Below, one piece after another: positions 1 to 13,867 of a stretch of 64,000 bases of DNA. Every line of letters begins with the position of its first letter. The stretch's first letter is position 1. Source of the stretch: Thunnus maccoyii (lineage: Eukaryota; Chordata; Actinopteri; Scombriformes; Scombridae); contig NC_056550.1 in the NCBI RefSeq assembly GCF_910596095.1, forward strand, positions 3,720,001 through 3,784,000, given 5' to 3'. A model generated the notes under the pieces. That model worked only from the letters and a program-made list of their open reading frames with translations. It ran no database searches and had not been told where the DNA came from. The translations under genes and the position numbers were made by a program.

Positions 1-1009
1 TTTTTTTTAAATAACCCAGGATTAAGTGTACTTTGAAGTGTTCATGAGCACCCTGGATAGTAGTGCTTTTCCCATTATTCAGTGTTCAATTCAGGTGTTC
101 ATGTTTGTCCTTTGCAGGGGGGCTGATCCATGTCACTGCCATAGGAAATAGTAACAGTTATGTATGTCAGCAATATTTTATCACTAGATGTTGAAGTGTG
201 GTGGTCAATAGTAGACAATAGAAGAACACAATTATAGCACTGCCTTGTGAATACAGTTTAAATCAAGAGTTTTATTTGTATGTAGCCACCAGCAAATAAA
301 GTTAAAGGATCATTCTGGCAATATTCTTTATTTTTCTTTGTGCCAACAAATCCTATGAAAAGACCAAAGCCAACAATTACTTTATCCTACTAAAGACCTG
401 GCACACCAGAAAGGGGCACAGTGAAGTTCCTTTGTGCACCTCATGAAAAGGTACTGCTAGAATCAAGTGACAGTAATGTAAGAACTACCAGTAAGCAAAT
501 CACTAACACACTAGCCAACTGGAAATATACTAGCAATAGTCAATCACAGTGGCTGTCTGAGCTAGATAGCAGGCTTACTAACACTTAACTAGGGTTGCTA
601 GCTTACATGTACTAGCACTCTAGCTATCTTGGTCGCTATGAGGCAACAGGTTCATACCAAGCAGCAACTACCATGGCAAGAGGCAGAATTCAAAGCGGAA
701 GTATATTAGTCTGCAATGCCACCGACGGCCACTAGATGCTGGCTTCAGAAAATCATTGGCAAAAGCGTCAACTTCTCTCTAGAAATAGTCATTTTTTTTC
801 AATGAGTCATTATAGTCTCAGTCTCTAAATTCATGGCCTCTAATAAGTGTGCTGGTGGTCATTTTGGAAATTATTGCTCCATTAATAAGATTTGAAGATT
901 TATAGTAGCTCTGCCATGTGGGTGTTGATTAACAGTTGTGGTTGACATTTGGCTCAACTGCTGCTCTACCTCCTCTCTGTCAGTAAGCTAGCATTAGTTT
1001 GGGTCCAAG

Positions 1010-1195
1010 TTAGCGGGGCGTGTTTCCAAAGCATGGAAGGCAACACCCTGCACTCATTATTTGAAGATCCTGGCTATAGATGGAAAAGATGGCGCCAACC
1101 ATGAGCTGCAACTCTGGGCTTCAAACTGGCTCCAATGCAAACCAACAGGTGACGCCACACCTTGCTACCTCTATCTTTGTATAGTCTATGGTCCA
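1010..1195. repeat. fragment of a dispersed teleost repeat
   Basis: The stretch ending in a 'gtgacgcc...tatagtctatgg' tail, with a preceding 'aagatggcgccaaccatgag' segment, resembles a short non-autonomous repeat that I recall from many fish introns and intergenic regions. Assignment is from memory of the consensus style only. Exact ends and family cannot be set without a repeat library. Confidence 0.35.
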
Positions 1196-2789
1196 CACAC
1201 TTAATTCAAGAAACATATATATTAAACCATGCAGAAAATAATACTCTGTGTGAGTAATGTTTGCTAAAAACTACAGTGACCAGCTGTTTTAGGAAATAAC
1301 GCAGCTTTTTTAAAAACAAGACTATACGTACATTTTAATAGATTAACGTCTTCTGTAGGAACAAATGGGCTTGAATGCCACAGACAGGGTAGGGAAGTCA
1401 GAAAGTATTTAGAGACAGACTAACAACATTGTTGGTTTCGTATTTTCATGGGATTTGTTGACACAAGAAAATTATAGATAGTTCCAGCCCTTATCCTTTA
1501 AATACACAAGGTTGCTTTTTTCTTACAATGTGTTAAAAAGAGTCAGAGCAGCTTTCTTGAGTAAGAACACTTAACATGGTTATTGCTTGCTGACAAAAAG
1601 CTAAAAGCTCACATCACTACCTGGTATCATCAAAGCAGAAAGCATCTTCCCACATGGCCTGTGCTTTCACGGTTAAAACAGACTTAAATGTTTTTAGTGA
1701 AAAGTGGTTTATATTGTATCAGTATTAAATGGTTGCTAATGGATGCTACATCTGTCAGTGTTGCAGTTTGAAGGTTGTTGCTGGTCTTGTGATAGCTTTG
1801 TGATTCTTCATTGGATTATGAGCAAGGCCCAAATATTCTCCACATCTTTGTTATCGTTATAATCACTGTGCAGGAGATATTAACAGTCTTTTGGATATTT
1901 CACCAAAGCATATTTGAAGTGTGATATTTAAAATCTAGAGGTTGTAATACAGTAAACGAAAACCTGTAGGTTGAAGGTAGCTTCATTTGCGCTGCTTCAC
2001 TTTCACTCCACAGACTTTGAGCAGCACTTAATTGTATATGTGACTGTGGTTAAATGTTGATATCAAGCTTATGTGTTGACAATTTGCATTTGTCCCCAAA
2101 AAGCACTTGTTACCTTACCAAAAGAACATGAGTAAACATTTAAAGCCAGGCTAGCTGCCACTAGGGGTTAAACATTTATTACACTGTAAAATATGAAATT
2201 GCTAGTTGAATCTAGCAATAAACTGATTATTGTGTTATTTTTAGAGTTTTGTTTTAGAAGGTTAAAAATGTGATAGTTGTCCTGGAGGTGGCACCAGAGG
2301 GGGGCCCATGGGGTGATAAATTTGAAAAGGGTTCATCCCCACAGGGATGCATAATAAATTACTGTAATAAATTATAGGATATATTGGGTCACAAAAGGTC
2401 ACATTGTGGTCTACAAGTAGACAAAAGAAAAGATGAGAAAGAAATAGTGGAGTACAGTATTTTTCTAAGGACCAAAGGACGACAGACATGGCTAACAGCA
2501 GGGCAAAAATAGAACTGAACTGACCAGTAGATTGCTTTTTCCTCAAACTCATGTTGCCTATATGTATTGTAATGTCTGTATTATTAATGTGTGTTTCAGT
2601 GAAACAGAATATTAAAGGAAAATTTGGTTTATTTTCTACTTGGTTTGTATTTAGTTTCACACAAGTTAAAAAAAAAAAAAGCAAAATGTAATCAGATGGT
2701 GGAATGGTGGCTGAAATCATGAAATAATGACCCAGGTTGTAAAATATTAGGATACTGTTGGAATTGTGACCAGGATATACCATAATTAC

Positions 2790-3330
2790 TTGCAGCAATA
2801 CATCAGGTTTTGGTAGGCTGTCCAGCTATCAGGCCTCCTTTAACATACTTACTTGATGTTAATATGTTTAAAGCTCCACCGATCAATGTTTTTATCTACA
2901 TCAAAGGGTAAAATGACTATGCATAATTTATAAGGATTCACAAAAGATTATCACCCAACTCTGCAATTCCCTACAGCTATACAGTCTTTCAGTTTATTGT
3001 GTTAGTTTTCTGGCCTGCAACCTTACTGTTTGGGTTAACTCTCACCGCTCTTATCAGCCTTGCTTCCAGCAGCGCCAGCAAAAGGTAGATGTTTTCAGTG
3101 AAAACACTAGTACACTACCTGCTCAGCACCAAACAGCAAATGGACACACTTAGGGACTAGCTGGTGAACATAGTGGAGCATTTAGCAGCTGCAGAGCCAG
3201 ATATTTCCTTCAGGAGCTGGTGAGACCAAAAACACAGCAAGGAGAGTGAATATTGTACCTTCATTCCTTGTACATTCATTCCAAAAATGACTTTAAATGA
3301 ATGTTAATGTTGCTCTGTGTCTGCTGGATG
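2790..3330. repeat. dispersed repeat also found in intron 2 of the protease genes
   Basis: This stretch is clearly homologous, with many substitutions, to about 20430-20840 in intron 2 of protease gene A and to the same place in B-E (near 30600-30890, 38740-39150, 49080-49460 and 58390-58790). Shared blocks include 'ctacctgctcagcaccaaa', 'gactagctggtgaacat' and 'gtggagcatttagcag'. It is therefore a dispersed, non-coding mobile repeat that sat in the founder protease intron before the array expanded. Its class is not recognised. Copy B has lost an internal part. Confidence 0.6.
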
Positions 3331-6029
3331 AGTAAATTAGCAAATGTTTGTGACCATGTCAACAAATGAAAAATATTGCTGCCTTAAATGTTTGCATGGA
3401 GCCCACTATTGCTAATAGCATTTACTTACAGGAATACTCTATACTGAGACTGGAGCACACAATGTGTTCAATAGTGGGCTCCAAGCATTTCACAAATCTC
3501 ACATTTTGTGATTTGCTATTTTTGTAAGAATTAGATGAAAACATCAATTCAATCTCTTTGAGTATTCCTTTAAGTCATAGCTTGAAAAGAAAAAAGAAAA
3601 CAGACACATTTAAGTTCTGTCCTGCTGCTTCATTCATATTATTTAGGTCAAACACATTAATCTCTGCTATATTTTCCTGTTACTGCCTTTTCATTGTAGA
3701 CTTAAAAAATGAGAAAGCATAGGAAAGTTAAAATAAAAAGGAAAAATATCACTTCATCCCTAAAATAGTCAGTTACTGGTGGTGCATTTGCAGGGACACA
3801 GCACATAACACAGCAGCTGGGTGAGCAATGCATCTATTAGTATCCATGGTGACGGATGTATTTGACAGTGAAGAACAGTGTGTGGGACTTCAAGTGGAGT
3901 GTCACCCAGTTTAGAAAAGAGCCATGATTTTATCAGTTAACAGGTACTCTGGTCAGCAGGACAGTCTACCAAAACAATGGTGAGTTTCTTTAACAATCCA
4001 CCTGCAATAACTGCTTACTAAAAAGTTTATTTTATTTTTTTAATGCTTTTATATGACTGGTCATTAAATACAAAAATATTTGATATTTGATTTTTAGATG
4101 TTACAGATCATTGTGCTTTCATAAAAGACAATGTATTTACCTCATTATTTTTGCTCTTTTATTTAGTTTTCTCCTAGAAAAACACAACTCACTGTGATTT
4201 GAATCTATGTGTGAGTAAGCTGCAGGAGTTAAGAAAACCTCACCTCTGAGCCTAGTGTACACACAAACCATGCTGCTGCTTTAACAATATGTTGGATTTA
4301 TTTCCAGAAGGTTACATTTCATGTTACCATTACTGTAAAAATGGAGCAATGCCTTGTTAAAACACTTTCACTCACCTCTCATCCGTCAACACCGACTGAA
4401 CTGGACTTTCATTTCAAACGTTAATTTTTCTGTTACAAGATTCTGTATCCATTGTGTGAAAATACATATTTATTCTGAGAGAATAAAATCCAGCTCAACC
4501 CAACTGTCTAATTGTCTTTTGTAAAAATGTCATCATAAACCAAGTCAGCTTATGTATCTTATGAGCGATATTAGCAACCCATTTGGGGTATGAGCTGGTT
4601 GTGTGAATTTGACACCATTAAATACACAATATGAGGCCTATATTCCTGTTAAAATCTCCAATTAGTTTTCAGTTATTTGTTTGTTTGCATAATTATTTTA
4701 ACAATTATTATGAAAAAGATGATGGTGAATAAAGACATCGGAGCAAACAAGCACTGTAAACACAACACATAGCAGAATATATTTCAGTGATTGAACCCAT
4801 TAAGTGAACAGGCAAACACTGTTTCAAACACATCTTTGAGAAACATGTAATAATGTTTGAAGCAAAATTTGTTAATGTAGCATCTTCAGTGTTAACCAAC
4901 AGTAGTAGTAAGACGCTAACATCTAACTAGGTCCGATGAGCAGTTGTCTTGAATAATTCAGGGAATGAATTAATGTATGGTTGAACAGTGACAATTTATT
5001 GCCTCGGCTCATACACGATAATATGCAAGACTTTAAGTTTTAAAGAATGGAAAATAAAAAATAAATCAATCAAATCAGAAAATAAACAGAAATAGTCCTT
5101 TATGGAGGTGGAAAACCTCCAATGAAATGTTCTTTAGTTCACTAAATGTCCCTTTAATTAATTTGGGGACTCCTTCTGATTAAAGAGCTCAAGAGTTCAG
5201 TCCAAAGTTGTTTTGTATCCATTCCAAACGTCTAATGTCACTACTATCACTACTACCCGGGTAGGATAATTAATGTGTGTCTTATCTGTAACCCAATGAA
5301 AATGGGTATCACTTTAAATCAGATGTCCTCTGTGGGCAGTTCCTACGGTCTGGCCAACACCGTTTCTCCAACCAGCCACAGGGTCACGAGCTGGGCTCGC
5401 CATCTTTGATTCTATCTGGTCACAAAAAACCAACCTACACAGATAGTGCAGGAAAATAAGTTATTCAGTTCTCTTTATGTGTCAAAGATGAGATCTCATT
5501 AAGTTCTTTTCTCACTCAGAATATCATATAACCAACAATTAAGGATATACTTATACTACAATGACCATATTTTAACAACTGGTAATTTTAACATGAACAA
5601 TTTACCATGAATTTCTTTAAAACAGATGTCTTTTTAACTTTAACAATAAATTATTTACAATGAATTTTCCCTCTGTCACATTAACATTTGTATACTTAAA
5701 GTAACAGACTGCTTATTATGAATTTCTTATGTCAAAACAATTAATATTTTAACATTTACCCAATTATTTGTTGTATTGTTACATTTCTATGCACCATTTT
5801 AATGTACTGGTGACTTAATCAAGAAAATGAACTAAATTATCCTTTATGATTCACTTAACATGTATATCTAGCAACCAAAATCGGTTAAATTACCATTTAA
5901 TGGCATTTAAAACATTAAAGTGCACAATTCCCATTAAAACATATTGGAAAACAGTGCAATGGTCCTTTAGAGTTTTGACCAAGGATGTATAAAGAGAACG
6001 AACACGGTGTCAATAGCTCCATTTGCCAG

Positions 6030-6100
6030 AGCTAGCGATTAGCTTAGCGACTAGCTTAGCCGTTAGCAGCTAGCGACTAGCGATTAACAGCTAGCGATCT
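6030..6100. repeat. GCTAGC/AGCGA palindrome-rich cluster
   Basis: A run of degenerate short motifs (agctagcgat, tagcttagcga, cagctagcgac) repeats about every 9-14 bases. Each contains the self-complementary core GCTAGC or a one-base variant. It is too irregular to be a simple microsatellite and has no gene around it. It may be internal to an old mobile element spanning part of 5.9-6.6 kb. Confidence 0.45.
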
Positions 6101-6642
6101 TTTCAGACTATAAATACAATGATACAGTTGCACCAAAGCATGTAATAAACATTAGACCACATTTTTACAATCACCGGTTGGTTTTTATGAAAAGTATCTT
6201 GACTCAACAGTAAGTTTGCTGCAGCTTCCCTTCACAGTGGTAAACAACAACAGACTAGAAGACAACATGGCAACTCACCGGAGGTTCTCAACATTAATAA
6301 CTTGACAGAAGTTGTTTCCCTCTCGCTCACAGTTGGACTTCTGTTAAAAGAGCAACTTATTAGCATTGTTACATGGACATTTATGGACTTTTATGACAAT
6401 TTTGCGGAGTTTCATACCAAGAAATGCTCGCTTTTCCTGTTGTTTACACGTTCACATGTCTGCTGTGTTTGGGAGTGCTGCTGCGGTAAAACAGAGTGGG
6501 CACGTCGCTCCCTCAACACAACAGGCGTACAATGTATATGCGCCCCTTGTGGGAACAACATGTAATTACATCTCTAAATCACATATGGGTTTTGTAACCC
6601 CATAATCCATGTAGGTTACATTAAGTAGGCAATTATTATTAA

Positions 6643-6800
6643 AAGGTGGAATGTAACCAAGCACATACTTGCGTACTGTAATTAGGTACAGTTTATAAAC
6701 TTTACTTGGATATTTCCATGTGATGCTACTTTATACTTCTACATTATGTTTCAGGGTAAAATAATGTACATTTTATTAGTTACTTTGAAAATGAAGATTT
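6643..6800 (+). repeat. AGGTGG-type dispersed teleost repeat
   Basis: The stretch starts 'aaggtggaatgtaac' and continues with degenerate 'tacttg...tatttccat...gctactttatacttctac' blocks, the layout of a very common fish repeat that begins AGGTGGAAAAGTA. A relative lies just upstream of each protease gene (about 23261-23420 in unit A and 33160-33330 in B). In units C, D and E most of it has been removed by one shared deletion. Confidence 0.6.
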
Positions 6801-6880
6801 GTCACACAAAACATTTCTAATCATGTATGCCTAGTTATAAAATAAGATGAAATTTTATAGACTCTACCCAAGTAGTTAAA

Positions 6881-7192
6881 TTAGCTCCACCTCAACCAAA
6901 CACTAGAATTCTGCTGATACAATAGCTTGATGCGCACTTTAAAGGAACGCAGCTTCCTGAGGATGAACTGTCTGCACTGCCCTTTTGTGAAGAGAGCATC
7001 TTTGTTGTTTGACCAGTCCAGGTTATTTTTGATTTTCACCCAAAGGTACCTGTATGAGTCTACAATCCCTACTTCCTCTACCAGGATGATGACAGGGGCT
7101 GGGGACTTCCTGCTTCTACGAAGGTCTACCACCAACTCCTTGGTCTTACTGATATTGAGCTTCAAGTGGTTGTTGTTGCACCGTACATGCAA
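6881..7192 (-). mobile_element. non-LTR retrotransposon reverse-transcriptase fragment
   Basis: The minus-strand frame reads as the region downstream of the catalytic box of a fish LINE reverse transcriptase. It contains LKLNISKTKELVVDLRRSR, then a YRYLWVKIKNNLDWS block (family form YKYLGVHL..LDW) and a RQFILRKLRSF block (family form RLYFLRRL). This is the thumb/connection part of CR1/L2-like LINEs. It is a short, decayed fragment with no catalytic box and no 5' half, and it belongs to a different family from the L2 copies in the protease array. Confidence 0.75.
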
Positions 7193-9455
7193 TAATTGTT
7201 ACTTTGAATTAAAGAATACATTAACAATTTTTCAAGTCTGTCTTAAAACAACAGTCAGGTGTCCATATGAACAGTAAAAGAAGTTTTCCTCACTGTAATC
7301 ATTCCTCCTGTTCATATTGGATATTAAAAGATCCCCTTCAAATGTGCTTTCAATGTAAGTGATGGGGAACAAAATCCACAGTGTGTCCACACAGTTATTT
7401 TGTGCAAAAATGCATTTAAAAGTTGATGTGAAGCTTATATGAGGCTTCATCAGTCTGAGTTAGTCATATCAAGTGGATATCTGCCACATTTATTTTTAGC
7501 ATCAAATTCCCTCTTTTTGTTTCCTCGGACAGTGTTTCCCTGTTGAGCTGTGGTGGAAGCATAGTCACAAAAAGAGGAACTTTGGCACTAAAAAGACTGT
7601 AACCTTGAAAGATATAAACTTGATTTGACTCATTTGGACACTGAAGCTTCAAATTAGCTTTTAAATACATTTAAAAAATGGAAATTGTCTGAAAAAACTA
7701 AACACACGTATGAAACAATACACAAAACACTGCTGGATTGAAGATTAAAAATTATTATTGTACAATAAGGAGACAGAACACACAATGATTTCTTCTCTCC
7801 GAACAAAAAGCAAACCTAATCTTTTATAGTTGGAGAGGAACAAAGAAATGATCTGTGATTGGTCAACGTATATTGTCTTAAACACTTTCAACCAATTGGT
7901 ATAAGGCCATGAGATGTTATATGATCTGGTCACGCATGCACCTCATGCATGTCACACATATGGAGTTGTACATTCTTAAGACATAGGAACCCAGAGAACC
8001 CCAAACCAGATGTGGCTCTTGACCCCTTGATGTATTCTGCTTATACCAAAACCCAGAGTATTACCTTCTTGGGCATGAAACCGGATGGAGAAGGCTAGTG
8101 AGGCCCCTCAACAATAACAAAAGAACATGTCTGTCCAAAAGCACACAGAGTTACAGAGAAAATGTAATGATCTCTCTTCACATTTGTATATTAAAATGAT
8201 AAGCCAATCCTTTGGTCTTTCATTACTTTTACAGGTGGACTGTAGCTTTTGGCCCCCATCACTTACATTGTAATTATGAAGGGATCCTCTAATGGTCAGT
8301 ATGAACAGAAGGAATGACTACAGCAAGAAAAACATGTTTCAATGTTCACTTGAGCACCTGACTCTTGTTTTAGTTTTAAGACAGACTTGAAAAGAGTCTG
8401 AGTACTTTTGCACCACATCAGAAGGGGGCGATATTACACCAAATGAGATAAACACCAACCATTTTCAAGAAGAAGAAGAGCGGAAATAGCAAAGTGTCGC
8501 ACCGGTGCTGTTTCACTGTTACACATTGTTGGAAAGTGCTGCGCCAGGAATACTCTCCAAATCTCACAGTAATACAGGTGAAACAACAAACTATCTAAGT
8601 ATTTATTGATAAGTACAGTTAGTACATGAGCAGAGCAGTGCATGATGCACCCAGAGAGACTTAAATGTGCTACATTTCCTGTCAAAACTCGTTATAGTTG
8701 TGTAACTTAATGTCAACTGAGCACACTTAGCTTTGCCAGCTAACTGACTCTTAACAGTTACAGCACAGAAAGAGATAACTAGTTAGTAGTAAATGCTAAT
8801 AACTATCGAGGCAGACAATGTAAGAGAGTAAAACACGAAAACGCTTGAAACCTATAAAATATTAGTTGCTGTTACAAACGTGAAAATGTGGCTAAGCAGC
8901 AACATTTTAATGTGTAATAGCTAGTTTAACTACATCCTAGTTCAGTGTTTTAAGCCCAAAACATCTCACTCAGGTACAGCTGACTCTTGTCTGTGCACAA
9001 ACAAGTCACATTTAGCTCAGTGTTAAACAGTATCAGCCTTTTGTCAGTAACTCAGAGTTCAAGTGTTGACTGCTGGTTTGAAACTAACAAACTTAACTCT
9101 TTGTAACGAATGATAAGTTAAAAGCTGGAGAGAAGGGTTGTAAAGAGCAGAGAGCAACAACACAACACTCCAGAATCAATCAATCATCAATTCAACTTTA
9201 TTTATATATCACCTTTCAAACCTTTCTTATTTTCTCCACTTGTAGTTTATCACCTTTCATTATCTGTTTTAGCCATATTGTCATCTTTGCCTCTTTAGTT
9301 TGGTTCTTCAGGTAGAGTCGCTTTGTTCTTTTGTCAGCTGTTTCCTCGGATACCTGCTGAAAGCCCGGCTTAGTCGGTGAAGTCTGTGTTTGTTCAGCTT
9401 TTTGCAGCGTCTTTAATCATTTTTTGTCCTTCCCGGTCCGGTGAAGTCACCTGTA
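7193..9455. other. intergenic region and 5' side of DUS1L
   Basis: No supported coding exon. A short LINE/SINE-tail-like piece ('caactttatttatatatcacctttc') lies at about 9190-9222. The DUS1L transcription start must lie a short way upstream of 9456. I see no TATA box or strong CpG island there, so the promoter position is not called. Confidence 0.5.
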
Positions 9456-12400
9456 ATGGCCAAGCTCCAGGGCTTTGAGTTCTGGAGGAAGACCCTGAAG
9501 GAGGCAACCTATGTGGTGGCACCCATGGTGGACCAGAGCGAGCTGGCCTGGCGCCTGCTGAGTCGTCGGCACGGTGCTCACCTCTGCTACACCCCCATGC
9601 TGCACGCTCAGGTGTTTGTTCGTGACGCCAACTACAGGAGAGAAAACCTGTACAATGAGGTTTGTGAGGAGGACAGACCTCTCATCACACAGGTGAGGAT
9701 CACTGATTGTTACTGATGAGAGACTGAAGAGCTGGTTTTTATATGCAATTGTTTTGTCATCACAGGCTTATCATAAGGCGATTCATGTAACATATATATT
9801 TCCTCACTCTGTGCTGATAGTATTGATGTTAAACACAGTGTTGCATCTCTTGTGTGTCAGTTTTGTGCCAATGATCCGGAGGTGTTCATTAAGGCGGCTC
9901 TGCTGGCTCAGGACTACTGCGACGCCATCGACCTCAACCTGGGCTGTCCACAGATGATTGCTAAAAGAGGTACACACACTTCCTACAGAAATGAACCCCT
10001 CAATGTCTGATTTTGATGACTCCCTCTGGTTGTCTCAGAAAATACACTAATCTTCAATATGCCAGAGTGAAAGGAAGACTAACCTGTCTTACTGCTTGTT
10101 TTTAAGGCCACTATGGAGTTTTCCTACAAGACGAATGGGAGTTATTAGAGAAAATGGGTAAGTTTGTGTTTAAATCTGTAATATTTTTGGTTCAGTAAAC
10201 ACATTAACAAAAGAAATTTCACTATTTCCTGTCTGTTATGATGACAAGTCATGATCTCAGGAAGTAAGTGTTGGACTCAGGGATGATGTAAGATCAAATG
10301 TAAATTCTAAAACCTGCAAATTGTTAAAAAAAAAAAAAAAAAGTCACATTTCTTGCATCAGTGTGCCACTTGAGCCTGAAACATCTAAAATTCTCCTCTT
10401 ATTTTACAGTGAAGGTAGCCAACGAAAAGCTGTCGGTGCCCATCACATGTAAGATCCGTGTGTTCAAGGATATTGAAAAGACAGTCCGCTACGCCCAGAT
10501 GCTGGAGAAAGCTGGATGTCAGGTATGCTTTTTTTTTTTTTAACAGATTGATTCACTGTCCTCTAAACAATTAGAAATATGTCAGAATGTTTGTATTTGT
10601 CTGTAAATTTAGCTATGAGGAAAGGATTTAAAAATGTGGCTTTGTTGATCCTCCATCTGTCTCCCAGCTGCTGACTGTGCATGGCAGAACCAAAGACCAG
10701 AAAGGAGCAATGACTGGTATCGCTAGCTGGGAGCACATCAAGGCCGTACGGTGAGCTACCCTCACTCCACGTGTACTTAAGTTCAAGCGGAGCATAAACA
10801 GATTTATCTAACCCTTCCAATTGTCCAAAACTATTAATCTACTGCTTTTTTATGCAATATAATATAATATAAAATCAAATGACTCGAAGTGCTTAACATT
10901 TGCCTCATACTTGAAAACATATTTTTAATACCTGATGTGTGTTTTTGCAACAGGAAGGCAATAAATATTCCCGTGTTTGCTAATGGCAACATTCAGCACC
11001 TGAGTGATGTGGAGCGCTGCATTCAGGAGACAGGAGTGCAGGGAGTTATGAGTGCAGGTTTGGAACATGTATCCATGAGGTCTCATTTTGTAATAAGCTG
11101 TGTTCCTTTCAGACATTTTTTTAAACTAATTGGTGTTAAAAGACAATAAATAACAATGATTCAAAATGTGTGTTTATGCTCAGGGTATGCATTGCTCTTA
11201 AACGCATTCTCTGTACATTTTTGTGTTGTTTTTAGAGGGGAACCTCCATAACCCTGCACTGTTTGAAGGACGCAGCCCCCCGGTGTGGGAGATGGCTGAG
11301 GAGTATTTAGAGGTGGTTAAGCAGCACCCCCCCTGCAGCCTGTCCTACGTACGAGCCCACCTGTTCAAGCTCTGGCACCACACGTATGTCTGTCTCCCTC
11401 TGTGTACATATACATTTACCTTACTGGCCCGAATATTTATTTCCTCTTTCACAGCAAAACGCATTACAGGAGCCGTCACAAACTCCTGTAACCCAGACTG
11501 GGCTGATGAAACTATTTTAGGACTGACTAACTCTAAAAGATAACTTTAAACACAGCTTAGGAAACTCACAACAACCAACCCATGATGTAGCACTCATAAT
11601 GTAACAGGCTCACTCTGTAACGCAGAGACCAGACTCCATCCAAATAATATCTACTATGTGTTGGGACCAGTACGATAATCATTTAGGACCAGTGGACCTT
11701 TGGTAGAACTTGACTAGAAAGACTAGAAAGCTGCAACATGTATTTAATATAGTTGGAATAAACCTAGTTTGTTTTGTTTTGCCATGTCCACCACTTTGGT
11801 CCAGACTGAAATATCTCAACAGCTATCAGATGGATTGCTATTAAGTTTGGTACAGACACACACGTCTCCCTCAGGATGAAAGGTAATGACTTTGATGATC
11901 CCCTAATCTCTAGTGCCATCATCAGGTCAAAATTTATATCTGTCCAATACTTTGGATTATGATTCCCATCAGCCTCAGCTTTGTGTTTAGTGCTAATTAG
12001 TAAATGTTGGCATGCTATTGAAGGGGTTATGTTAGAAAACTAGGTCATTCAACATGTCGAAAGGCAAAGTGTTTATAGCTCTGAATCTGAATATTGATCT
12101 GCAGCCTTGTGATGTGTGTGTTAGGCTACAGATCCACCAGGACCTGAGGGAGGAGTTGGCCAAGGTGAAGACCCTCGAGGCTCTGGCGGATATCAGCAAG
12201 CAGCTGCGGCTGCGCTGTCAGGTAACAGCGGTTTTAAAAATGCATAAGAGAGGAAGTGGAAACAGGTAATTTGTCGCTCTGTAGCAAAGTGCTCAGCAGC
12301 ACCAGAGAGAGGGAGAGGGTTAAAACAAAAAGCAGGGAGACTTTAAAACCTCCAGAACCAGATCAGAAACAGCAGGTGTACTTATACATGCAGGATGAAG

Positions 12401-13835
12401 GAGATATAGATGGTCTTCTACACCAATCGCTGTATGTGTCTCCCTACAGGAGGAGATAGCTAAAGGAAAGGATGTGGAAGAGAAGGAGAGCAGTCTGTCT
12501 TTCCCCCACTGGATCTGCCAGCCGTACATCAGACCAGCGTGAGTCACCACCCTCTCTTGTTTTTATTGTCTATAATTGTTTCACAGAGAGAGCTTCATAC
12601 AGTTATCACTGATCTGCGTAGGAGACATCGACTCCATAGTAAACAAGCTTAGATAGGGAGGTACAGCTGAGTGTCTCTTAGACCTTGTTTACACGATAAA
12701 TACAAGTGTAAACGACCATCGAGACACATTGTGATCCGATCACTCAAACTGCTTGCTGAGGTGGTCTGGGACACATTTGACCATATATCTTTTGTAGTGT
12801 AAACCCTAATGCATCCTGATGCTTTCCTGACAAGGACATAACAGGAAAATCTGTCATCAATGCAGGACGTGGTGATTGTTTTGGTGACAGCGTGCCAACT
12901 CTAAATGACTTTCTACTGTCAATCTCAACAGTTGGAATATTTATATTAGTTCTTGAAACATTTTTGTTTTCTTAGCTAGCCCGTGTGAAACAAATCTAGT
13001 GCTTGTCTGGCGACAGATTGATGTAATAACTGCGCGCCGGGCCCTTTGATCTTCTAGCGGAAGTGACATAGGCATTAACAAAGTCTGAACACGAGTGGTC
13101 AGCTGGACACCTTGGAGACGCATGATAGACACAGGTGTGAACTCACCGAAACGCATTTTAAACCAAGCGTAAACAGCCTCTTACTGTGGACTGATTACAC
13201 GCCTTACAGGCCAAAGGACCCGGTTGCCAACGGTAACAGCCAGGGTTCAGAGGTGAAGAAGACGGTGTGTCAGAAGAGGGCACTGGAGGACTCCGATGGG
13301 ACAGCTGACACACTCTCCAAAAACAAGCAGAAGAAGAGATCCCGCAACCCCAACAAGAACTTCTGTCCTGAGCAGAAACGTGAGTTTAACCAGCCGAGTT
13401 CCTCCTTTGAAACATACAAGCAGAATCTGACAATCACTCTTCTTTCTTCCTGCAGCCAAGTACATCAAATGTGAGCAGTGTGGGAACCCAAAGGTAAGCA
13501 GACAGTATAATCAACCAACACAGTGTCTTTATGCATTTCATTTGATTAGTAGTGGTCCCCCGCTAGCGTCTCAAAGTTTAAATCAACTCTTTGTGTAAAA
13601 ATGAAGACATGTCCTCTTGTAAAGGCATCTATGCATGACACTCATGCATGTATGTGTTGTATTATGTTTTGTCCCAACTTTTAAAAAGAAACAATATATA
13701 TTAACTGCATGTGTTCTATCACTAAACCAAGTTTTATTTTTCACTGCAGGGAAACAAGTGTGTCTTCAACCTGTGTCGAGGCTGCTGTAAGAAGAAGGCT
13801 TACAAAGAGGTGGCAGACTGTCCAAGTCAGTGTGT

Positions 13836-13867
<32 letters not shown>

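Larger units (their letters stand above)
1..6640. other. gene-poor left flank with old dispersed repeats
   Basis: No coding exon chain is convincing here. The longest open frame, on the minus strand at 2262-2798, has no recognisable domain and low-complexity composition, so it is not called a gene. Two stretches resemble dispersed fish repeats (about 1010-1195 and 2790-3330, listed separately), and a GCTAGC-rich patch lies near 6030-6100. The rest is AT-rich unique-looking sequence in which I see nothing definite. Confidence 0.6.

Noticed and set aside
2262-2798. 178-codon minus-strand open frame
   Set aside because: No recognisable domain, hydrophobic low-complexity translation of AT-rich DNA, no splice or promoter context.
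9441-9455. Upstream extension of DUS1L to 9441
   Set aside because: That start is GTG. The first ATG in frame is 9456 and gives the conserved [10 protein letters not shown] start.
13112-13474. A separate 120-codon gene overlapping DUS1L exon 10
   Set aside because: It is exon 10 read through into both introns. The acceptor at 13209 and donor at 13380 and homology to DUS1L explain it.
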